Source: Candidatus Falkowbacteria bacterium CG23_combo_of_CG06-09_8_20_14_all_49_15
GTDB lineage: Bacteria > Patescibacteriota > Patescibacteriia > Patescibacteriales > UM-FILTER-48-10
Reading direction: 5' to 3'
Assembly: GCA_002771615.1 (NCBI GenBank)
Contig: PCSD01000016.1
Coordinates: 1 to 7,299, forward strand
Length of the DNA: 7,299 nt
This document shows, in pieces, positions 5,924 through 7,299 of this stretch. The position numbers were made by a program, and so were the translations under genes. Numbering within the stretch: position 1 is the first letter of the stretch; each line of letters begins with the position of its first letter. The notes beneath the pieces are model-generated. The model was not told the DNA's origin. It ran no database searches and was given only the letters and a program-made list of their open reading frames with translations.

Positions 5924-5939
5924 TATTCTTATCAAAATT

Positions 5940-6692
5940 ATGCCTGAAACAAAACATGTTTTGATCGTGATCATCATCACGGCCCTGATTTTTACCGGTT
6001 TTGGCTTTTTGGCCGGCAAAAGTTTTTCTTCAGCGAACGCGCCGCTCGCGGCCGGGTTCAAGTCCGCCGGTCAAACGCCAGCCAGCCAAGGCTACAATGA
6101 CGGCTGGCAAGCGTGCCAGAAAAGAGTGCTGGAGTCCGGTCTTTTGACGGGTATGCCGGCGGATATGCCGGTTATGAATCTGAGCGGCGAGATCGGCGCG
6201 ATTAATGGCCAGAAAATAACTTTGAAAATCAGGCCGTTTAGCCCCTTTGACGACTCCAACCTTGATACCAGGGAAATAATTGTCGGAACAGATACGAAAA
6301 TCATCAAGAATAAGCCCAAGGATCGGGCCGTGTATCAGAAGGAAATGGATGAATTCCAGAAAAAAATGGCTGCTCGCGACCAAGCGCGGGCCGCGGCTTT
6401 GGCTAAAAATGTGCCTTGGCAAGAAGATGAGCCTTTGCTTTGGCCCCAGCCGACCGAGCCGGAAATCATCAGCTTAAAAGATTTGCAAGTTGGCGATACG
6501 ATCAATGTCAGTTCTGAAAAAGATTTGCGTTCCGAAAAAACCATCACGCCTTTGGGTATCGCTTTAAACATCAGCTTTAACTATGGTCCGGGCGCGTCAA
6601 TGGTAGTGCCGAACCCGGAGCCGTTTATGGAAGAAAATAAAGAGGAAGCCCAGATGGGAGAAGAGGAGCCGCTGGCGCCCAGCGCGGAATAA
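5940..6692 (+). CDS. Membrane-anchored extracytoplasmic protein with a beta domain, function unknown
   Basis: A 250-residue protein with one N-terminal membrane segment (about 7-26, VLIVIIITALIFTGFGFLAG) and the rest probably outside. The linker has YNDGWQACQKRV (52-63). Then come beta-like strands: LSGEIGAINGQKITLKI (81-97), REIIVGTDTKIIK (111-123) and, after a gap, ISLKDLQVGDTINVSSEKD (177-195). This pattern, with a 'VG-D-I-V' turn, recalls small beta-barrel families such as DUF5666, but I cannot assign it. A charged helical insert (about 128-158, YQKEMDEFQKKMAARDQARAAA) interrupts the strands. The tail is rich in Glu and Pro. I remember proteins with the same YQKEMDEF insert in Patescibacteria. 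The ATG is 16 bp after the surface protein gene, with no Shine-Dalgarno, indicating a shared transcript. Confidence 0.8.
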   Translation: MPETKHVLIVIIITALIFTGFGFLAGKSFSSANAPLAAGFKSAGQTPASQGYNDGWQACQKRVLESGLLTGMPADMPVMNLSGEIGAINGQKITLKIRPFSPFDDSNLDTREIIVGTDTKIIKNKPKDRAVYQKEMDEFQKKMAARDQARAAALAKNVPWQEDEPLLWPQPTEPEIISLKDLQVGDTINVSSEKDLRSEKTITPLGIALNISFNYGPGASMVVPNPEPFMEENKEEAQMGEEEPLAPSAE

Positions 6693-6708
6693 TAATAAAA
6701 ATAATCAT

Positions 6709-7116
6709 ATGTCTCCAAAAACAGCCATTGCCATTATTTTGGCTTTAATCTTGATTTTTGCCGTGGCTTTCGTTTATTTAATCAGTAACCGCGTGGATGC
6801 GCCTTTGGCAATCCCGGAGCCGTCCGGCCAGGTCAAGCAAGATGAGGGTAAAATTGATTTGCCGAAGACAGATGCTGAAAGGCAGGCGGTGATTGAACAA
6901 GCGGAAGAAAAGAGCGCGTCCATCATCAGCCAGGCGGCCAGTTCCAGTCCGGAAGAATTCCAAGAGGCCTTGCAAGCGGCCACGGCCGTGAAGCAGGAAG
7001 CGCAACAAGCGCTTATCAATTCCATGACGCCGGAAGAGTTGGAAGCGGAAAGAGCCCAATATAAAGCCTGGAAAGAATATATTCAAACCATGCAAAAAGC
7101 CACAACCACGCCGTAA
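6709..7116 (+). CDS. Short membrane-anchored helical protein, function unknown
   Basis: A 135-residue protein with one N-terminal membrane segment (about 5-25, TAIAIILALILIFAVAFVYLI), a Pro-rich linker (31-53) and a strongly helical, Ala/Glu/Gln-rich domain (about 55-130) that could form a coiled coil or helical hairpin, for example QAVIEQAEEKSASIISQAA and FQEALQAATAVKQEAQQAL. The C-terminus is Thr/Pro-rich. No family is recognised. It starts 16 bp after the previous gene, the same gap as between the previous two, and has the same single-anchor layout, so it is probably the third member of an envelope operon. ATG 6709 is preceded by AT-rich sequence without a ribosome site. Confidence 0.78.
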   Translation: MSPKTAIAIILALILIFAVAFVYLISNRVDAPLAIPEPSGQVKQDEGKIDLPKTDAERQAVIEQAEEKSASIISQAASSSPEEFQEALQAATAVKQEAQQALINSMTPEELEAERAQYKAWKEYIQTMQKATTTP

Positions 7117-7175
7117 GGTCTTGGTTGAATGACAAGAAGGGATTCGTGTTTTTTAGTTTGGGGCTCAGGAATATT

Positions 7176-7231
7176 ATTCATCAAAATTGGCAATCAATAA
7201 ATAGCAGGCATTTGTCTGATGAATTTGATTG
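7176..7231 (+). repeat. Two interlocked inverted repeats with pseudoknot topology
   Basis: ATTCATCA (7176-7183) is the reverse complement of TGATGAAT (7217-7224), and CAATCAA (7191-7197) of TTGATTG (7225-7231). The order A-B-A'-B', with A' and B' touching, is that of an H-type pseudoknot in RNA. In DNA the same symmetry could be operator half-sites. The second arm overlaps the -35 box of the promoter that follows. Confidence 0.35.
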
Positions 7232-7257
7232 ACGGGCAAAATATTTACTAATATATT
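7229..7257 (+). promoter_or_regulatory. Promoter of the gene at the right edge
   Basis: TTGACG (7229-7234, five of six) and TATATT (7252-7257, five of six) are 17 bp apart. The predicted start of transcription, 7264-7265, coincides with an ATG at 7265, so the message would be leaderless or nearly so. Confidence 0.45.
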
Positions 7258-7264
7258 GAAAAAT

Positions 7265-7299
7265 ATGCGTCAGCAAAGAATAAAAACCATTTTCGCGGT
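7265..7299 (+). CDS. Possible start of a gene cut by the window edge
   Basis: ATG at 7265 opens a frame that reads MRQQRIKTIFA before the window ends. An in-frame TGA at 7226 limits the start to ATG 7265 or TTG at 7229 or 7256. A basic start followed by KTIFA could be the beginning of many proteins, for example a nucleotide-binding protein or a signal sequence, and cannot be identified. Support comes mainly from the promoter placed directly before it. Confidence 0.35.
   Translation, partial: MRQQRIKTIFA

Noticed and set aside
88..7116. Alternative genetic code with UGA as glycine
   Set aside because: All complete genes read through under the standard code without in-frame TGA and end in TAA.
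7119..7154. Intrinsic terminator after the 135-residue protein gene
   Set aside because: The possible stem TCTTG/CAAGA has only 5 bp with a 9-base loop, and the T6 run is 11 bases further on; too weak to call.

Overview
The window looks like a piece of a Patescibacteria (Candidate Phyla Radiation) chromosome, probably of the Parcubacteria type. The reasons are a mid-GC genome with AT-rich gaps, a CTP synthase and an L27 whose sequences fit that group, three or four membrane-anchored proteins of kinds I remember mainly from CPR genomes, and surface modules of the 'GYAWSSNxGWISF' type. This placement rests on remembered family sequences, not on a search. All seven complete genes end in TAA and no in-frame TGA interrupts them, so nothing suggests the UGA=Gly code of Gracilibacteria/SR1. 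None of the seven starts has a recognisable Shine-Dalgarno sequence.

Layout: (1) 88-1389 (+), a membrane-anchored S41 carboxyl-terminal processing protease with a PDZ domain and an intact Ser/Lys/Gln site. (2) 1390-1803, a gene-free gap with three tandem 41-bp C-rich units followed by an inverted copy, giving a 29-bp perfect stem, then a very AT-rich leader. (3) 1804-3492 (+), pyrG, CTP synthase, with a basic N-terminal extension and an unusual PQGWG in place of PGGFG in the glutaminase domain. (4) 3555-3592, a 38-bp perfect palindrome with A and T tracts, serving as a shared terminator for the converging pyrG and rpmA. (5) 3608-3889 (-), rpmA, ribosomal protein bL27, without rplU next to it. 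(6) 3890-4098, a divergent AT-rich promoter region with one good promoter on each strand, a possible leader hairpin for rpmA and a perfect DnaA box over the presumed start site of the rightward transcript. (7) 4099-7116 (+), four genes: a small multi-pass membrane protein, then three closely spaced genes (16-bp gaps) for a WISF-repeat/fibronectin-III-like surface protein, an anchored extracytoplasmic protein with a beta domain, and a short anchored helical protein. (8) 7117-7299, a gap with two interlocked inverted repeats and a good promoter whose predicted start site falls on the ATG of a gene cut by the window edge.

The housekeeping genes (pyrG, rpmA) and the cell-envelope genes appear to be separate transcription units. 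The three-gene envelope cluster at 4523-7116 is the best candidate for an undescribed system: all three products have one N-terminal membrane segment and no recognisable enzyme active site, and they could form a surface or attachment complex. The protease at the left end also acts outside the membrane, but no direct functional link to the cluster can be shown from the sequence.
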